From the NCBI GenBank assembly GCA_024509875.1, contig JAMPIV010013730.1, positions 302,105 through 366,104 of the forward strand: a stretch of DNA of 64,000 nucleotides, written 5' to 3'. A program made the position numbers and the translations under genes. This DNA is from Oreohelix idahoensis. Taxonomy: Eukaryota; Mollusca; Gastropoda; Stylommatophora; Oreohelicidae. Below are positions 33,299 to 44,924 of the stretch, piece by piece (the stretch's first letter is position 1; every line of letters begins with the position of its first letter). The notes below the pieces were generated by a model. The model did no database searches. It was not told the origin of the DNA and saw only the letters and a list, made by a program, of their open reading frames with translations.

Positions 33299-34377
33299 TG
33301 ATGCGTGATGCCATATGATGATGGATGGTATCCGCATGTCTGGTTTTGTGTGGTGTGCAGATGTGTTCAGTCAAAACAATGTTCATACAAAAATAACAGG
33401 GCAATCCACATAGGACGTCAGTAAACTCACGACGTATAAAGTCAATGATTCTTGTAACAGCCGTTGACGTTTTTCTTCATTATTTATTGTGGACGCCACA
33501 GTGACAAAATGGTTACGCGAATATGTAGGCACATCAAACAGTCATTTTCACAGCAACATTCAATACAGCAATAGACGGTAGACAGCATTACAATGATGAG
33601 TCAGATGCATGTTATATTTCATAGTGCTGTAAATGTAGTCAGGTGAAAAACTCCATCCTTTTCTATAACAGCCAGGAGATAACCAGATGTATGAAATCAG
33701 TTCACTCTCCGTAATCTGACTTCAGCAAGACAGACACGTCTGCCGAAGTATAAATAATGTCCTCAAAAATATCCTCTAGATAACAAAGGTTTTTCAAACC
33801 TAGTTCAGGTAACCAAGTAGCAAGTAATAGTCCTTGGGACCTGCATCAACCGATGCAGCACAATACAGCGACATGTGAGCTGGGAAAACATCTCGTGACG
33901 ACGACTTTCGAAGACAGGCTATGAACCAGAAATCGTTCACGACCAAAAATCGATAGAGTTAATGAAAATGTTAATTTACCTTGCCTTCCGGAAATACACA
34001 GAAATATCACGCCTCTCGGCATGTGCAAATACACTAGAGGTATTATCCCGAATAAACGAAATATCCATAAGAGGACTACACATCCCTGACAGAACAAAAA
34101 ATAGCGGAGATCCCCTCTTCAACGAGGCATCTCTTTCGCCATTCCAAATCGCTCACCACTAGTGGTGGGCGGAAACCGATCGACCAAAAAGCAAGACAAG
34201 TCATGCGCAGTCCAGCGCAAAATGACCACAGCTCAAAAACTCAACTGCATTCAACACCAACGCGAGAAGACAAATGCTTACCGAGAAAAGTAACTATAAA
34301 TTTCAAGCAGTTGTTGCCCTTGCGTTATAAAATAGATATTGTAATAAAATGATGTTGCGAGAATTTATCACGCAACA
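33299..34377 (-). repeat. 5' LTR of element B
   Basis: 1079 bp, near-identical to 25060-26142, with the same terminal inverted bases and directly followed on the + side by the TCCAC target duplication. Holds the promoter of the element by position. Confidence 0.95.
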
Positions 34378-34382
34378 TCCAC

Positions 34383-35345
34383 TGCAACTCTTTCGAAAGG
34401 GGTTCCCACGATTGGCATCTCCCATAGAGTTGCTGGGGTTGTCCAATGTTTTGGAGCTACCCGTTGGCATTCTGGACAGGATTTGACATATCTCTTTATA
34501 TCCTCCGTTATTCCTGGCCAGAAGTAATGACACGCTATACGCTGTCCTGTGGTGCTGATCCCCATATGACCACTGAAGGGAATCTCATGTCCTAACTCCA
34601 TCACTTTTTCTCTATATGAAATGGGAAGTACCAGCTGTCCATGACCAGTGGAACCAGTTCCAGCCTTCCTATACATGAGTTTATTCTTCATATAAAAGTC
34701 TCCTTTGTTTGGAGGGGTATGGCATTTTGGGAGTTTCTTGAAACACGGCTTTAGTGACCTATCCTCAGCCTGTGCTTTCCTCATCTCCTCTGGATGAGTA
34801 TTTATTGGGTTTTCATCCTCCTTCCTTGCTTGTGATCTGGTCTGTTCTGTTGCCATAATCACAGGTCTTTTGGGGTTTCCCAAAAAGACGTATCTACACC
34901 CCAATATCAGAGGGTAGATTGGTTCGTTTATCACTGCTGCTCTAATCACTCCTTCCACATAGCGTGTTTTTACACTGATTCGTGCTATGGGAAGTGTCAT
35001 AGTTGCTACTTCCTTGGTTGCCGCTTGTATTTCCACTGTTTCTGTGGTATACTGATCTGGGTGAACCAGGTGAGAACTTACGACTGAGTCAAAATCCATT
35101 CCAGTATCATAAAGGCACCTGATGGTAGTCCCATTACATACTACGTCTTCACATACAGGGGGATGATAAGGTTCATGCTGTCCAGTAGGTTTTCCTTTTT
35201 GTCCCATACTTCCTGTTTTAAGGCATGCAGCGTGGTAAGGATGGATATTTTTCTTCCTAGTCTTTTGTATTATGGTTATTCATCCTACAGAATTTGCTAT
35301 ATTTATTTTCCGGTCTGTAGGGTTTCCTCTCATTGAATTGCGGGT
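34383..35345 (-). pseudogene. Element A protease and integrase zinc module
   Basis: Main frame 34383-35207. 'GTTIRCLYDTGMDFDSVVSS' holds the DTG of an aspartic protease, followed by 'VIRAAVINEPIYPLILGCRY' and the H2C2 zinc-binding module ending 'YVKSCPECQRVAPKHW', then 'TPFERVAVD', where element B splits the gene. Upstream, 35210-35345 holds a decayed nucleocapsid knuckle 'SKFCRMNNHNTKD' in which two of the expected CCHC cysteines are lost, one to a stop. Confidence 0.85.
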
Positions 35346-35347
35346 TT

Positions 35348-36400
35348 CTATCGAGGGTCAAACCTGGGTCTATCATAGTTGGGTTTACCCCTGTTACCCT
35401 GATCTCTAGTGTCAAACTTCGTATGGGGTTGAGGAGCTTTATTATTGTCTACCTGTTTCTTTTTAGCGCCAGCTACTTCTGCCTGGGCTGCCTGGTACCT
35501 CTCAGCAACATTGAGCACATCATCTAATCTCTCCGCACCCTGTTCCATGAGAAACTTTCTCATGTCTGGATAGACTCTTCCTGCTCTATCATAATCATTT
35601 CTCCCCAGGAGCTTTGCATTTCTAAATCTCTTTCTATAAAACTCACCATTCTTCTCGTATCTAATTAAAAGAGCCTGTTTTAATATGTCATAGTCTTCCT
35701 GATCTTCCCGGCTTAATTTGGAAAATACCTCATACGAGGTTCCCCTAAGTCCTTGAGATACTTTCAAGCTCCACCTTTCCCTCTCTAAACCATAACTTGT
35801 AGCTAACTTTTCAAATCTAGAGAGGAATGAATCGATGTCATCCTCTTTTTCTACAAAGGGGTCTAGATGAAACCCCATGGCTGAGTTGGAGGCCCCCTGA
35901 CTAGCACTAGCATCAGATGTAGATGGGCTGTTTCAAATTTCAGGAGCATGGCCTTGCAATTCTAACTCTCTTAGTCGTAGCTCATGTTCCCTCTGTAATC
36001 GTTTCTCTTCCTTCTCAGCCTGTAATCTCTTGTCTTCTTTTTCCTTTTCAGCCGCTAATCTCTTTTCTTCTTTTTCCTTTTCAGCCGCTAATCTCTTTTC
36101 TTCTTTTTCCTTTTCAGCCGCTAATCTCTTTTCTTCTTTTGCAGCCTCAGCCTCCAATTTCTGTTCTTCCAACTGTAGCCTTTTAATCTCAGCCTCCCTC
36201 TAAGCCTCTAATTTCCTAGCCTCCCTAACATCTTATAATTGTAACCTCTTTTCTTCAGTTAATCTCTTATCTTCTCTCTCAATGAACTTATCGCATTCTG
36301 AGGTTACATATTGAACCAGAACTTGCCCCTTCATTCCCATTTCCTTTGCAATCTGTAGAGCAGCCGATCTAAATTTGGACAAATCTGCAATCTTTTATCT
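35348..36400 (-). pseudogene. Element A gag, broken
   Basis: Reads from about 36400 ('LSKFRSAALQIAKEMGMKGQ', same as the start of element D gag) through a charged coiled coil with three copies of 'EEKRLAAEKEK' to 'AMGFHLDPFVEKEDDIDSFL', 'ERERWSLKVSQGLRGTSYEV' and 'PDMRKFLMEQGAERLDDVLN'. Defects: start ATG reads ATT, stops near 36230 and 36205, a TGA near 35933, and loss of about 35 capsid residues relative to element D ('LLGRNDY...VYPDMRKFL'). Confidence 0.85.
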
Positions 36401-36527
36401 GGTACTAAATTATATTTACTCTACTAAAACAACTAACAAATGCTATAAGTAATTAATTAATTAAGGGCTATGCCAACTCAAACAATTCTCCACCTTATAA
36501 ATATTATTAATTTTATTACTATTTAAA

Positions 36528-36545
36528 ATCCCGGACGAGACACCA
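36528..36545 (-). promoter_or_regulatory. Primer-binding site of element A, tRNA-Pro-like
   Basis: On the - strand TGGTGTCTCGTCCGGGAT lies 7 bases inside the 5' LTR. It matches the complement of the 3' end of metazoan tRNA-Pro (TGGGGGCTCGTCCGGGAT, recalled) at 16 of 18 positions, so minus-strand DNA synthesis was probably primed by tRNA-Pro. Confidence 0.65.
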
Positions 36546-36552
36546 ATATATG

Positions 36553-38472
36553 TGGTGGGTTTTGATGTTAAAGAAATGTAGTTAGTATGTGTCTACAGAG
36601 TGAGTTCAGCTATGCAAGTCCCTGAGTCTAATAGTTGAGTATGATGTTCTCAGGGTACCTGACTGCTACCACCCTACGATCTCACTCTGCGATTTATTTT
36701 GGGTATCTAGTGTTTGTGATGTTATTTATATGGCTTGATGTCCAGGGTAATGAAAATGTAGTGATAAATTCGTTAAACAGATACAATTTTATCTCACTAA
36801 CATCGAATAAACAAGACTGGGTTTAAAGTTATGATATATATGTATATACAATTTAATTTCCTGTCCATCAAATTTTTTAGGACAGGAATGTTTAACTTAA
36901 AATGAAATTATGGTTTTATATCAAATTAACTACACAAGAAGGACATTAGTCCAATATATCTCTTAATATGTTAATGTTTATACACGTTTATTCCCTGTTG
37001 GAGACTACTGTTATCTGAAGAGTCACTATTGGGAAAAACTGGTATTCACATCATATCACAAACTGTTACTGGATAGGGTGGAGATCGAACATATTTGAGC
37101 TAGCATGTAAGCCCTGAAGATTTAGGCTTATCTGAGAATCCGTGTAGACCCTGGATGACTGGTTTGAGATAAATGCACACGATCCACTGCCGTGTATTCT
37201 GGAGTCTGCTACTACTTGTATGCTTTGATAAAGAAACAACCGGTAGGTTGCCTCAACTTCTGCAGCTCCGACTTCTGATAAACTTGAACTGGGTGATGCA
37301 ACCCGCAATCAATGAAATAATCACACACTTTGTTAAGGTTTAACAGGCTGTCAATGGTCACTTTTAGACAGCTGCTGCTTCAGACGCAACGGCAATTTGG
37401 TCATTAATTGCTCTGCTTGAAACCTTGCTTGTATGAAAAATCTCTATCAAGTGGCACCCTTCATAGCTGATGCGGTAGTTTTATTCTCCCTATGTCTATT
37501 CTAACATTAACCAATCAGTTTAAACTACACCGATTTGACTCTTTTTTGAAAATCCCAAACATTTATTTTTGAAAATCCCAAACATTTATGTACGTTTATC
37601 AATAAGTTCGCCAGTCTGATCCTAACATTACTGTTTAGACTATGTGTCGCTTACGCTGGCAAAACTTCAAAGTTATACCTCTCCCTCCTCCTAGTAGTGT
37701 CTATCAAATGAGGCAAGCCAATGTGACTTGTTTCCAAGCAACGACTAGAAAAATGATACTTTTAAATTGAGCTGGGATATCAGTGTGTTCGTATATCTGT
37801 TGTCAAATTTTATTTTATGCGATAACTCAGTCACTTTTGACGCTATCTAAAAGATGAAACGTGATTATAAATCAGGCTAGTGTCCTTTATCTATCCAGTA
37901 GATTTTCATCTACGTCTTTATCTAAGTTTTCATCTTTGTACTTTTCTCTTTATTTATCCTTCTATAGAATGCATAACATTATCTACGTTTTCTGTCTTTC
38001 TTTAGTCCCATTCGCTCCCCTGCACTCATGTGTTCGTTAGTTCCAGTTTGAAAATACCCAAGTGGGTTTAGACTTTTTCCATACTAACCCCCGCTTCTCT
38101 CTGTCTCCCATCTTTTTTTTTTAAAGAAACACGTGTTGGCCGACTTCCAAAACGGTTTCATGTTATATTTAAAAAATTAGTACGGAGCAACGACAAAGCC
38201 TTTGGTAAGGGGATGGGTACCCTTGCATGGCGTTAATAGTTTCAAATCGCATGCCTCTCGTTGGCGTTTTTGAAAATGCGACGTTCTTGAGAAGAAAAAA
38301 ATATATAACTACTGTCGCATGTTGTAACTAATAATAGATTCTTAGAATACGTCAGTTTAAAAAAATTCAAGGAGTGTCCAATATTTTGCATTAGATTTTA
38401 TCGTCCTAGACAATTTTCAAATTCTTGTAGTAGCGGGTTATAAACGGTAACTTTACGTCACCAGAATTGGAC
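36553..38472 (-). repeat. 5' LTR of element A, outer end missing
   Basis: Matches the 3' LTR from its inner edge to the bases equal to 22494, then breaks off at the LINE junction, so about 124 bp of the outer end are lost. Has 54 extra bases at about 37359-37412 ('CTTTTAGACAGCTGCTGC...') absent from the other LTR. Confidence 0.9.
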
Positions 38473-39313
38473 CATATCGATTGGATGCCGACCTCTTTGC
38501 AATCTACGTTTTGCTGATGATATCGATCTTATAGCTGGAAAAGAATCAGAACTTCAAGACCTTACCTCTAGACTGGAGAAAGTAACAAGAACGTATGGGA
38601 TGGAAATTAATATAGAAAAAAGCACGATATTGGTGAATAGCCATAAGAAACATGTTCCGACCAACATTACGTTAAATTGGCAAACGTTAGAAGATGTTAA
38701 CACCTTTAAATATCTGGGGTCCACTATATGTAGTGATGAAAGATCAAGTAAAGAAATCAAGACAAGACGACTTGAGATGGCCTCAGCTGCCATGACAAGG
38801 CTGAATGTGATCTGGAAAAGTAACATCAGTTTTCCTGTGAAGATCACTTGTATTATCTGTTCTCTTGTATGGGTGTGAGGGCTTGACACTCACTGCAGAT
38901 ACGGAGCGAAGGATTCAGGCTTTCGAGTATAAATGTTATAGAAGAATTTTGCGCATTTGCTATAAAGAGCACAAAACAAATGTCTATGTTAGAGAGAAAA
39001 TAAACACCTATGCCGGCCACCAAGAACCACTTTTGTCAGTAGTGAAACGTCGAAAGCTTGCCTGGTTTGGGCATGTAACTCATCATGACTCCCTTTCGAA
39101 AACGATTCTCCAGGGAACAGTCGAAGGTAAACAGAGAAGAGGAAGGCAAAGGAAATCCTTGGCTAATAACATCAAAGAATGGACAGGGCACGGTTTTTCC
39201 ACACTCGTACGCATTGCTGAGGATAGAGAGCAGTGGAGGACCCTGTCTGCTGATGCTTCTACCATGGCACCCCTACGACCCATGACGGGTTACGGGTTGA
39301 GATGATGATGAGA
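38473..39313 (+). mobile_element. 5'-truncated RTE/BovB-type LINE, copy 2
   Basis: Same family as 2090-5530. Starts within the RT catalytic block ('NLRFADDIDLIAGKES' near 38500) and runs to 'GYGLR' and a GATGATGATGAGATGA tail. Two frames are left (38600-38878, 'NIEKSTILVNSHKKHVP', and 38865-39305, 'RRILRICYKEHKTNVYV'), broken by a small deletion near 38850 that removes 'LYKSLVLSILL'-equivalent codons. It joins the 5' LTR of element A with no spacer, marking a later insertion. Confidence 0.88.
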
Positions 39314-40240
39314 TGACTTGAAGTTGAGGTCGGTTATCATGTGTTAACTGTCAATCATTTGATCCATCTGACTATTCCAACCAGCGTGATGTTTCCTTCT
39401 CACGTACTCAATCACAGAGAACAACTTCAAGTATTGACTTAGAAAACGATCTTGTTCTTCAGGTACCATACTAGTTGGCATAAGCGATCATGTCACTCCA
39501 TAACTGCCTGTAGATAGTGCAGTTAATAAATTATGTTGTTGACTTCTGTCCGTGATTCCATGAGTTTACCGTTTTTATTTGTGGTGAAACTGGTAAACCC
39601 AGGTATCATCCAGATACACAGAACTGAAAAATAATATTCTATGATCTTATAACTCTAGTAAGAACATTGATCAGATATGTATTTCTCAAAGGTGCTTATC
39701 TTCTCCTACTTTGGTCCTTGGCCACTGACTGACGGAGTAAATAGTGAAAAGGTGCTTATAACGTGCAGAAGGTGAAATATGCTAAACGATAAGAACGATC
39801 CAAATGGTCGTGATCTTGTATACTCTGAACAAATTTCTAGCCTTCTTACTGTCTAAATTTCTTTCAGAGATGAATAATATATTCACAAACATTGCTGTGG
39901 ATAAAATTATTGCTTAGCTGTACTATATAGCAACACTTCTCTCAGTAAAGGCTGTGTTAAACTGAAATATGTGGTGATCCAATATATGACTTTTCGTTCA
40001 AGCTGACGATATGGATCCCAAACATGTTGGAATTAGCTTGCGAAGCCTAACTCTGGCTAACAATATCAAATATCTGAAAATTTACCAAAATAAATCTGGG
40101 TTAACTACAAAATAAAGTGTGTAAACAGAGGCAGTGAATTTAATAAACAACAGCCCTGTGTCGAAAATTAGATGGAGGATCTAGATAATTAGTGGCCGGG
40201 CGTGGCGCCTCTGAGACAGAAAATGTAGAGAGAAAGCATA
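39314..40240. other. Intronic stretch with no recognisable feature
   Basis: Neither coding frames nor clear repeats seen. Confidence 0.3.
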
Positions 40241-40503
40241 GTAAAAGGTAAAGGTGGTCTCTTAGAAAATACATCTGCAGGGGAGTGAAGTGTTGGAGAC
40301 TTCCCTATACTAGGTCTAGCTTTATGAGGTATGGTGATCAGTTCCCTTCCTCCCTGCATCTGCCTTCCCAAACTCAAGAGCAGAGTCAGGTATCCATCTA
40401 CAGCTAGCGTAGACTGGAACGTGACGATACCAGGTTTCGGGAACCTGGTAACTTTACTGCGAGAGACAAGCACTCTAACCAGTCTACCAATCGAACTCTG
40501 GAG
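40241..40503 (-). repeat. tRNA-derived SINE, family 3 (copy 2)
   Basis: The most complete copy. On the - strand it opens 'GAGTTCGATTGGTAGACTGG' (A-box region), has B-box 'GGTTCCCGAAACCTGG', then 'CGTCACGTTCCAGTC', 'GACTCTGCTCTTGAGTTTGG', 'AAAGCTAGACCTAGTATAGG' and 'CCAACACTTCACTCCCCTGC', ending in a CCTTTACCTTTT tail. Confidence 0.75.
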
Positions 40504-40784
40504 GGCAAACTGCGTAGGGAGAAAGGTAAATCCATGCGTGCGTGATAACAAACGTTTGAGGGGGAACTCTAACATGAAATATAAACAAAACAGGAAGACA
40601 GAGAGAATGCATAGAACTGGCGTGGAGGACACATTTTACCTGTGGTTTACGCACAACTGGGTTAGAAAAGGTGTTATAATAACGGCCATTTGAGCACACG
40701 TTGAGGTGGTAGTTTTGTAAGCAGTAGTAATCATTCCTGCATGTATGTCTGGTCATCGGAAAGTAAACATAAGAAATCAGTGTT

Positions 40785-40995
40785 GTCGACTAGAGTCAAT
40801 TGACTCGGCCTCGAGTCGGACTTAAGTCATCACAACGACTCGACTTAAGACGACTTGCGATTTAACCATTAGCGACTGGATTCGACTTGCGACTTGCCAA
40901 TTTTTTATGAACTGACTCTGAAAGGCAGTGTTAGAGACTTGCAACTCGACTTGAGACTTATACTAAGGGACTTAATGTTAGGAAAGACCTGACGA
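40785..40995. repeat. Degenerate GACTTG/GACTCG low-complexity tract
   Basis: Repeated GACTCG, GACTTG and CGACTT words in both orientations ('CGACTAGAGTCAATTGACTC', 'GACTCGACTTAAGACGACTT'), giving many short palindromes. Non-coding. Confidence 0.65.
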
Positions 40996-41154
40996 CAACT
41001 CTGCAAGAAAGACATAGAAACTGATGGACTTGGGGAGTGGTCAAAACGCGTAGGTTTAGCGGATGATGTACCATCATACAGGCTACATATTACGCCGTGG
41101 TCCAAGCTGCACAGTTCCTATGATTTTATTCATCTTTACTTTTATTTTTATTAG

Positions 41155-41289
41155 CAAGTCCCGCGACCCAAGGACCCACCAACGCCTGACTACAACACCA
41201 CAAATCTTCATATACCGAACAACAACAACAATGAAGACATGAAGCTACAACTTGGAGAATTGAGAGGCAGCCAAGAGGATCTTAGAGAT
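41155..41289 (+). CDS. Host gene exon candidate 2
   Basis: A 135-nt exon (45 codons, phase 0 to 0) after a pyrimidine-rich tract and acceptor 'TTTTATTAG', ending at donor 'AGAGAT|GTAAGTG', a near-consensus site. It encodes 'QVPRPKDPPTPDYNTTNLHI', then PNNNNNEDMK and 'LQLGELRGSQEDLRD'. Phase agrees with exon candidates 1 and 3. The Pro/Asn-rich part is probably disordered and the end ('MKLQLGELRGSQEDL') could form a short helix. Coding quality is clearly above the surrounding intron. Function unknown. Confidence 0.7.
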
Positions 41290-41454
41290 GTAAGTGTTAT
41301 GAGGGTGTAAGTGTAATTATGGTGTAAGAGTAGCAATAGTGTTCTTTGTAGTGACCAATAACATGTATGTTTTCCAGTGACTGGAAAGAAAGGATGGAGC
41401 ATACGCAATTGAAATGAAAACAAGATGAAGAGAGAGATGAACAAAATACGTCCT
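41290..41454. other. Intron start
   Basis: Nothing beyond the donor site recognised. Confidence 0.3.
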
Positions 41455-41780
41455 CACTTACTTAATCGCTTACTTTCCACGCTAGTGTGCAGAGATTAAC
41501 CAGAGAGAGCTCCATGCTATGCTTTTAGCTCCCTTCCTTTTAGCCTCATTCCAGTTCACTGTCCTTCAGAAATTGTCTGATATTGTCCTCCCAGTGGGCA
41601 GTCCTGGAGGTCTGGATTCCCAGCTCTTGGTTTCAAATGTTTTTGTTGCTGTAGTCAGTCTTCTCATATTCTACAAACATGGCCAAACCATCGCAACTTG
41701 AGCTGTTCCACTTGTGTCTAGAGGTGCTGGTAACGGAGGCCATGACACATCGTCTAATTGCGGACCTTGTCCGTGTAAAC
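41455..41780 (-). mobile_element. Decayed 3' end of an RTE-type LINE
   Basis: Aligns with the LINE end at 52545-53090 on the same strand: shared 'ACTTACTTA', 'GTCCTCCCAG', 'TCCTGGAGGTCTGGATYCC', 'ACATGGCCAAACCATC' and 'TCGTCTRRTTGCGGACC'. No open frame remains. Confidence 0.68.
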
Positions 41781-42671
41781 AAAAATTACAACTACAAGGA
41801 TAGTACAGCGACGTATAAAATGGTGGCAGAATTATTATTCCTTGTAAACAGGAAAGACCCACAAAAGATTTGTAGTCCAATAAATGTTTATTGTAAACTC
41901 AGTTCTTCAACTGGATAATTTCTACCCACACTTGCAGTTGGAGTGTTGCGACGTCTTTCATCTTTTCTTTTTTCTGTCTTAAAGTAGATTTTAACTTCCC
42001 TCATCTGTCTGGCCTCTCTAACAGCTGTGTTATGTTCAATCTTGTCGACTTCACACAATTTCTTGTAAGCCTGAGCGAAATTACTCGTTTCTCGTGTCAG
42101 TACATCCAGTTGTGGTGTTAGGTTGTGCAAGGCTCTCTGCATATGTCACCTTGCGAGGTTCCTTTTAAATAAATTCCTGTTGTATCGATATATGATCGCG
42201 AGGACCCTAAAAGCGTGAGGCTGTAGACAAAAGCCTTTTGTTGTCTATTCCTAAAACTGCCGCTGAGTTCATCCATTTGTTTAATTCTTTAAATAAATTC
42301 GCAATGCACTTTTTTTTTTCCTAATTAATCGTAACTGTAGTGCTTCTGACGCATTAACTGAGAGCTGATAGTTGAGCCAGAAAAAGCACTATCCTGACTT
42401 AACGCAAGCAATGAAGAGACAGCATGATATCAATACCCTTACTTATCAGCTCCCTGTCGATAACAAGTCGTCAGCAAAAACATGTCAAGCCCTGCAATCC
42501 TGTGCCATTTGTTCACGATCTTTCCATGTCTACTTTAATTCTTTCATCTCCGCCTCCAGTTCTCTTCGCCTTGTGTTTTGTGGTATCCCCCCATAGCTCT
42601 CACCCTGTGGATTTCAAAAGAGGGGCTCCTTTGTTATGCTATTAAATGGTTTCCTGAAAATGTTCGTCCTA
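41781..42671. other. Intronic stretch with an unassigned coiled-coil-like frame
   Basis: A - strand frame at 41888-42142 (84 codons) is rich in Glu, Lys and Arg ('YKKLCEVDKIEHNTAVREAR') and could be a broken element fragment. It has no family signature and no splice context I trust. 42440-42660 resembles the repeat body near 45230-45370 and 46370-46550 ('TTCTCTTC..TGTGTTTT' and 'ATGTTATNAAT' words). Confidence 0.3.
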
Positions 42672-42930
42672 TCCAAGAGGAGACCGTTCTAGTGGCGTGA
42701 CGGTTAGACCGCTTTCCTGTCGCGACGAAGTTACCGAGTTCCGGGATTTAAATCTGGTAGCGTCACGCTCAAGTCTATCCAGCTGTAATTGCGTACCTTA
42801 TTCTGCTCGTTAGTTAGGGAAGGCAAAAGGCAGTGAGGACGGGAAAAAGCTGATCCTAGAAAGGTGAAGTTTATAACACTTTTCTTCCCAACGGCAGTAT
42901 CTGCTATTGTGCTACCTTTAATTTATCCAA
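42672..42930 (+). repeat. tRNA-derived SINE, family 3 (copy 3)
   Basis: A-box 'AGTGGCGTGACGGTTAGACC', B-box region 'GAGTTCCGGGATTTAAATC', then 'TAGCGTCACGCTCAAGTC', 'CCAGCTGTAATTGCGTACC', 'TTCTGCTCGTTAGTTAGGGA' and 'ACGGCAGTATCTGCTATTGT'. A (GAT)n run follows at 42993-43028. Confidence 0.72.
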
Positions 42931-43028
42931 CAGGACAGAAGGGCTTGACGTCATTTCGTTCCGGACCGATGTTATACAGGTAGATGAACGGTACTGATGA
43001 TGATGATGATGAAGTCGATGATGATGAT

Positions 43029-43367
43029 AATTACATACTACTGCTTACTTTATAGTTTTCTGCAACCCCCCTTAAACTCATCTCAGCTGCCACAGGTAGT
43101 ATGTGTCATCATCACCAGCTACCATCTAAACATCGAAAGTCGGCTGCAATGGTTCTGCAACGTGTTCTGTCTCTTGTCTTGATAATGCACTCTGATAGTT
43201 CGTGTACTGTGGTCTAAAGACTCTGTTCTATAAGAGTGTCAACAGAAGTATTGACAACAACAAATATAGCGGATATCGCCGAGAACATCATTGACAAAAT
43301 ACAAACTGGAGTTATTTGTGATGAGCAGTACAGTCGGTGTCTGTACATGATATTGGATGGGAAAGTG
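43029..43367. other. Intronic stretch with no recognisable feature
   Basis: No gene or repeat recognised. Confidence 0.3.
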
Positions 43368-43520
43368 TTTCACACTGAAAGTTTTATATTTAAATGACAA
43401 AATCAGGGTTTCATACTGAAAGTGTTATAATTAAATGACAAAATCAGTACTTTCGTACTGAAAGTGTTATAATTAAATGACAAAATGAGGGTTTCATACT
43501 GAAAGTGTAATAATTAAAAT
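43368..43520 (+). repeat. Minisatellite, about 42-45 bp
   Basis: Nearly four units built on 'CATACTGAAAGTGTTATAAT' followed by 'TAAATGACAAAATCAG'. Confidence 0.85.
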
Positions 43521-44924
43521 GTGACCGTGCCGCTATTTGTGCGCAGGTCGCGGCATCAATGAAAAGAATGTGTGCGTGTGTCCGTCAGCTGACCGGGTCA
43601 GTTCCGTTAATGGTTGACCGCAGGTAAATATTTTGAAGAGCGCTAACTCTTGTACGTTTCTTGGTTCAAGGCGTTACAGGTCTGACCGCCTGAGATGGAA
43701 ATACTTGACCTTATTTTATTCTTCCTTAACCCAGAGTTCTTTCGTACCCTTTTTTATGGTTAGTGAAAAGCAATGTCCTTTTATAGTGGTTTAGTCAAAC
43801 AATCCAACTGTAATGTTTCAAGGAAAACGCAGCAATGTAGAAAAATAGAATATCTTTTATTAACGTAATGTGGAACAGCAATGTTATTGACACAATGATG
43901 AAGCACTTATTTCTTTCTTACCCAAAGTAGTGAATATCCAAAACAAAATGAAAATGGAAATCCACAGGAATAATCTATCTAATAGAGTAAAACACAAACT
44001 TGTCTACACAAAATATACTGGTCTAACTTGACAAACTTGTCAAGTTAAAAAAAAACAACTTGTCTTGATAATCTCAAAGACGAAGTTCTGAAAAAAATTC
44101 TCTCGCCTAACGACTCCTAAAATCTGTACAAGTCCTGGATCCTGTCAATCGCCCACGTCTCTGCTTTATATAAAGCCCACTCTTTCTTCCCGCCAATTTT
44201 CACACGATGCTTTATTTTTCACTCGGCACCAAACATCAACATTTGCACACGCTCTTCTCAGCTTTTCGACCTTTTTGCACACGACATTCTGTTATTTCGA
44301 CTTTAGCAACGGAAAAAACCATGACTTGCAACTTCTCTCAAAATTTTCCATTCAATAAACAGGCACGTACTACTTTGTTGTTCTGGGACAGCTTTTCTCG
44401 AGGCCGTGAACTTGTCATGACACTGTATTTTGTGCACAAATGTCTTAACTGCTTTTAACGTTGTTATTCTCATTATATGTAGTTTTTAACATGGGTATCG
44501 AACGAACGAACGAACTTTATTTTCAAAGGGGTTCTTTAAGAATTGGGCACGCAGGCCCGTCTTACATTCTGCCCTTCCTCTCTCTGTCATCTTGCATACT
44601 GTATCCTTTCAATCGGCACATGTATTTTGAGCATTATTTAGGCATACAACATTATCAAGGTAAAATAATATCATACATTTGTAATATCCAGTCATAATCA
44701 AATTTAAGTATGTTAAAAAAAAATTAAAAAATAAATTAAATAAAATTTAAAAAATAAATAAATAAATAAAAATAAAAGAAAGTAATGAAAAAAAAATATT
44801 GCATGCTAATAACATGTTTCCTCAGTTTGTTTTATATCTATCGCCAACTTGTCATCCCTTGTTTCACTAGTAGTGGAATATTCATTCATTCATTGATTAT
44901 CTTTCAGATCCCCATGAAGCACAG
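43521..44924. other. Intronic stretch, mostly featureless
   Basis: Contains an A/T homopolymer-rich segment at 44710-44800 and a palindromic TATA-like 'GCTTTATATAAAGC' at 44161-44174. No supported gene. Confidence 0.35.

Larger units (their letters stand above)
25060..34377 (-). mobile_element. Gmr1-like Ty3/gypsy retrotransposon B, LTR-complete, inserted in element A
   Basis: A 9.3-kb element with two LTRs (25060-26142 and 33299-34377). It is flanked by the 5-bp duplication TCCAC at 25055-25059 and 34378-34382. On the - strand: 5' LTR, 1.4-kb leader, gag (30357-31868), overlapping pol (26912 up to about 30380), 0.77-kb 3' region, polypurine tract 'GGGAGGAGGTGGTGATA' and 3' LTR. Both long frames are open and the catalytic residues are present. 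The LTRs differ by only a handful of changes, so insertion was recent. It may still be able to move. Confidence 0.95.
20633..38472 (-). mobile_element. Gmr1-like Ty3/gypsy retrotransposon A, interrupted by element B and truncated by a LINE
   Basis: On the - strand the order is 5' LTR (36553-38472, outer end lost), primer-binding site (36528-36545), gag (35348-36400), protease and H2C2 zinc module (34383-35207), integrase (24163-25054 plus the block before the insertion), reverse transcriptase and RNase H (22690-24090), polypurine tract (near 22619-22630) and 3' LTR (20633-22618). Integrase precedes reverse transcriptase, the order typical of Gmr1-like elements. Element B (25060-34377) splits it in the integrase. 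Several stops and a gag deletion show it is dead. Confidence 0.9.

Noticed and set aside
41888..42142. 84-codon charged frame on the - strand
   Set aside because: No family signature, no trustworthy start or splice context; left as unassigned.
43547..43623. Possible extra exon between 'TTTGTGCGCAG' and 'CGCAGGTAAAT'
   Set aside because: Its 77 nt would break the phase between exon candidates 2 and 3 (both phase 0), and the encoded residues do not resemble the other exons.
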